A DNA stretch of 16,468 nt, from positions 1 through 16,468 of the forward strand of contig DCUY01000014.1 of assembly GCA_002327905.1 (NCBI GenBank), given 5' to 3'. The number at the start of each line of letters is the position of its first letter. The stretch's first letter is position 1. This document shows, one piece after another, positions 15,162-16,468 of the stretch. Source of the stretch: Caldifarciminota bacterium UBA2202 (lineage in GTDB: Bacteria; Hydrothermota; 32-111). The translations under genes and the position numbers were made by a program. The notes beneath the pieces were generated by a model that was not told the origin of the DNA, did no database searches, and saw only the letters and a list, made by a program, of their open reading frames with translations.

Positions 15162-16053
15162 GAAAATCTCTCTTCTGTTTATCATGGCACTCCTTTTCAT
15201 AGGAGTATTTCCTTTTACAATATATATTGTGCAGTCGGAAGATAATGAAATGTATGATAAAATGATATACTCCTTCAAAGAAAGGGCAGAGTTTGATTTT
15301 ATTTCATTCAATATGAAAGGAGACGAAAAGGCGGCGGGAGAGATAGTTGCGAAAGCGAAGAGCGACAAACCGGATGCAATACTGCTTGTCGGCTTTCTTG
15401 CAATAAAAGAGATATCGGCTAAATTTGAAAATATTCCTTTGATACTTACAATGTCAAGCTCGATTCCTCAAAATATAAAAGACAAGAAGAACACGTGCGG
15501 AGTCATATTTGATATTGATGATGCCGTTACCATAGAATACCTGAAAACAGCAGTGCCTGATATAAAAAACATAGGAATAATTTTTTCAGTTGACAATACT
15601 CTCGACTATGCAAAATCATTCAAGGCAAAAAGCGATGCTATGGGAGTCTCTGTGGAGCTCGGCAATATAGCGTCTCTTGAAGAGCTTCCTTTGTCATGCA
15701 AAATGCTTAAAGCAAGCGGTGTAAAGGCGATATGGCTTGGAAGAGATAAATTGGTTGTGTCCAAAGCCGGATTTGAAACACTTTTGAAAATAACTAAGAA
15801 TGAAAATCTTCCTATAATCGCCCCTTATTCCACATTCACACAGAAGGGAGCGGCATTTTCAATTTCTCCCGACTTGGCAAACCATGGATACATTGCAGGA
15901 AACCTTGCAATAAGATTGGAGAATGGGGAACTGCCGACTGACATTGGATTTGTAAAGACTGAAAAAGCGGCATTCTCATATAATAAAAACATGCTCAAAC
16001 TCTTCGGCATCAATGTAATCTCCACTGTCCTCGAAAAAGCCAAAGAATATTAA
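15151..16053 (+). CDS. ABC_sub_bind-type periplasmic substrate-binding protein
   Basis: A 300-residue protein with an N-terminal hydrophobic segment (about 6-27) after a basic MQIRK; no lipobox cysteine is seen, so it is either secreted or membrane-anchored. The remainder looks like the two-lobed ABC transporter substrate-binding fold (ABC_sub_bind, PF04392-like): DAILLVGFLAIKEI, IPLILTMSSSIPQ, KNIGIIFSVDNTLDYAKSF and KAIWLGRDKLVV are alternating strands and helices, ending LANHGYIAGNLAIRL. Ligand is unknown; the family includes TrpX-type tryptophan binders among others. It overlaps purD by 11 bases with AAAGG at 15138-15142. No permease or ATPase gene follows; the next gene is convergent. 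It may be an orphan component or a binding protein for a transporter elsewhere. Confidence 0.75.
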   Translation: MQIRKISLLFIMALLFIGVFPFTIYIVQSEDNEMYDKMIYSFKERAEFDFISFNMKGDEKAAGEIVAKAKSDKPDAILLVGFLAIKEISAKFENIPLILTMSSSIPQNIKDKKNTCGVIFDIDDAVTIEYLKTAVPDIKNIGIIFSVDNTLDYAKSFKAKSDAMGVSVELGNIASLEELPLSCKMLKASGVKAIWLGRDKLVVSKAGFETLLKITKNENLPIIAPYSTFTQKGAAFSISPDLANHGYIAGNLAIRLENGELPTDIGFVKTEKAAFSYNKNMLKLFGINVISTVLEKAKEY

Positions 16054-16064
16054 TTCTTTTTTTT
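16042..16064 (+). terminator. Weak AT-rich hairpin plus T-run at the end of the + strand array
   Basis: A perfect 7-base inverted repeat, AAAGAAT and ATTCTTT, with an ATTA loop spans the stop codon of the last + strand gene and runs straight into a T-rich tract. Its position fits an intrinsic terminator, but only one stem pair is G-C, so it would be weak. Confidence 0.3.
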
Positions 16065-16217
16065 CTTTTCTTTATCTTTTCTTTTTCTTGCTCCTGCCTC
16101 TTCTTCCCGACTTTCTTCGCCTCTACTCGTCGCCTTCTTATATCTTCACTGAGCACAAGGCTCATGACTTCTTTACTCATCTCACCGGCATACTCCTGCG
16201 TCCGCTCATGCAAAGAA
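16054..16217. other. Convergent intergenic region, strongly pyrimidine-rich on the + strand
   Basis: This is the only gap longer than 11 bases between genes after position 62. The first 90 bases are nearly all C and T on the + strand. A 5-base inverted repeat (TGAGC/GCTCA, 16150-16164) lacks a following T-run and is not a convincing terminator for the - strand gene. A small - strand reading frame crosses the region but is of doubtful reality. I see no promoter or RNA gene in it. Confidence 0.6.
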
Positions 16218-16468
16218 TTATTTGTTAGTAATCTCTATTGCTTTTGTCTTTGCTGTCTCTGCCTTCGGAAGAGTGATTGTGAGGAGTCCGTCATTGAATT
16301 CCGCCTTGATTTTGGCATCATCAACATGTTTCGGGAGTGAGACTGCTCTGTAGAATTGTCCGTATGACCTCTCGATTCTGTGAAATGTCTTTCCCTTCTC
16401 TTCAGATTCTGTCTTCCTTTCGCCTTCAATAGAGAGTATATTATTTTCAATGTTGATTTTTATGTCTT
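16218..16468 (-). CDS. Second Hsp20/alpha-crystallin small heat-shock protein (C-terminal part, cut by window edge)
   Basis: Read on the - strand from the window edge, 82 codons are open to TAA at 16220-16218. The peptide shows the second half of an alpha-crystallin domain: NILSIEGERK near its start, FHRIERSYGQFYRAVSLP in the middle, and NDGLLTITLPK, the GLLxIxxP signature. The tail IEI just before the end is an I-x-I motif. The start codon and N-terminal half lie beyond 16468. It is clearly different from the Hsp20 at 6360-6782 (for example SYGQFYRAVSLP against EYGPFERRIRIP), so it is a separate paralogue of the common bacterial Hsp20 type. It converges on the long + strand array and must have its own promoter outside the window. 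Confidence 0.93.
   Translation of the reverse strand, partial: DIKINIENNILSIEGERKTESEEKGKTFHRIERSYGQFYRAVSLPKHVDDAKIKAEFNDGLLTITLPKAETAKTKAIEITNK

Noticed and set aside
16150..16164. TGAGC/GCTCA hairpin as terminator of the - strand Hsp20 gene
   Set aside because: The stem is only five pairs and on the - strand it is not followed by a T-run.

Overview
The window is a compact bacterial chromosome segment. By eye it has low-to-moderate GC, arginine is written mostly with AGA/AGG and isoleucine often with ATA, and start codons are mixed (ATG, GTG, TTG). Every gene but the last lies on the + strand. No mobile element, phage gene, CRISPR array, tRNA or rRNA is visible. The gene content is core metabolism plus protein quality control. 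It suggests a free-living, biosynthetically capable bacterium, possibly Gram-negative because one secreted protein resembles LolA/DUF1571. I cannot place it in a phylum from sequence alone; divergent motifs in ArgRS, PanC, LeuD and PurD suggest a poorly sampled lineage.

Layout. A probable gene tail (1-72) is followed by folK (HPPK), a deoxynucleoside kinase, panC, a GlmU-type uridyltransferase with most of its acetyltransferase domain missing, a membrane-anchored LytR_C protein, rsfS, argS, purM, an Hsp20, lon, a secreted LolA/DUF1571-like protein, dapA, a leuC/leuD-type dehydratase pair, a Memo-family protein, an AMMECR1-family protein, purD and an ABC_sub_bind-type periplasmic protein ending at 16053. 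A pyrimidine-rich convergent gap of 164 bases follows. The window closes with the 3' part of a second Hsp20 gene on the - strand, truncated by the window edge.

How the genes work together. Adjacent + strand genes overlap or are at most 11 bases apart from 62 to 16053, so the array looks like one very long transcription unit or nested units with promoters inside genes. It joins folate (folK), CoA (panC), purine (purM, purD), dNTP salvage (dNK), lysine/cell wall (dapA, glmU-like), leucine or a related pathway (leuCD), translation (rsfS, argS) and proteostasis (hsp20, lon). The Memo and AMMECR1 genes are two parts of the AmmeMemoRadiSam set, whose function is poorly understood; the radical SAM member is absent from this window. 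I see no wholly new multi-gene system. The most notable points are the uninterrupted array, the ArgRS without a recognisable HIGH motif, the shortened GlmU, the Memo/AMMECR1 pair without its radical SAM partner, and the unusual LeuD specificity loop.
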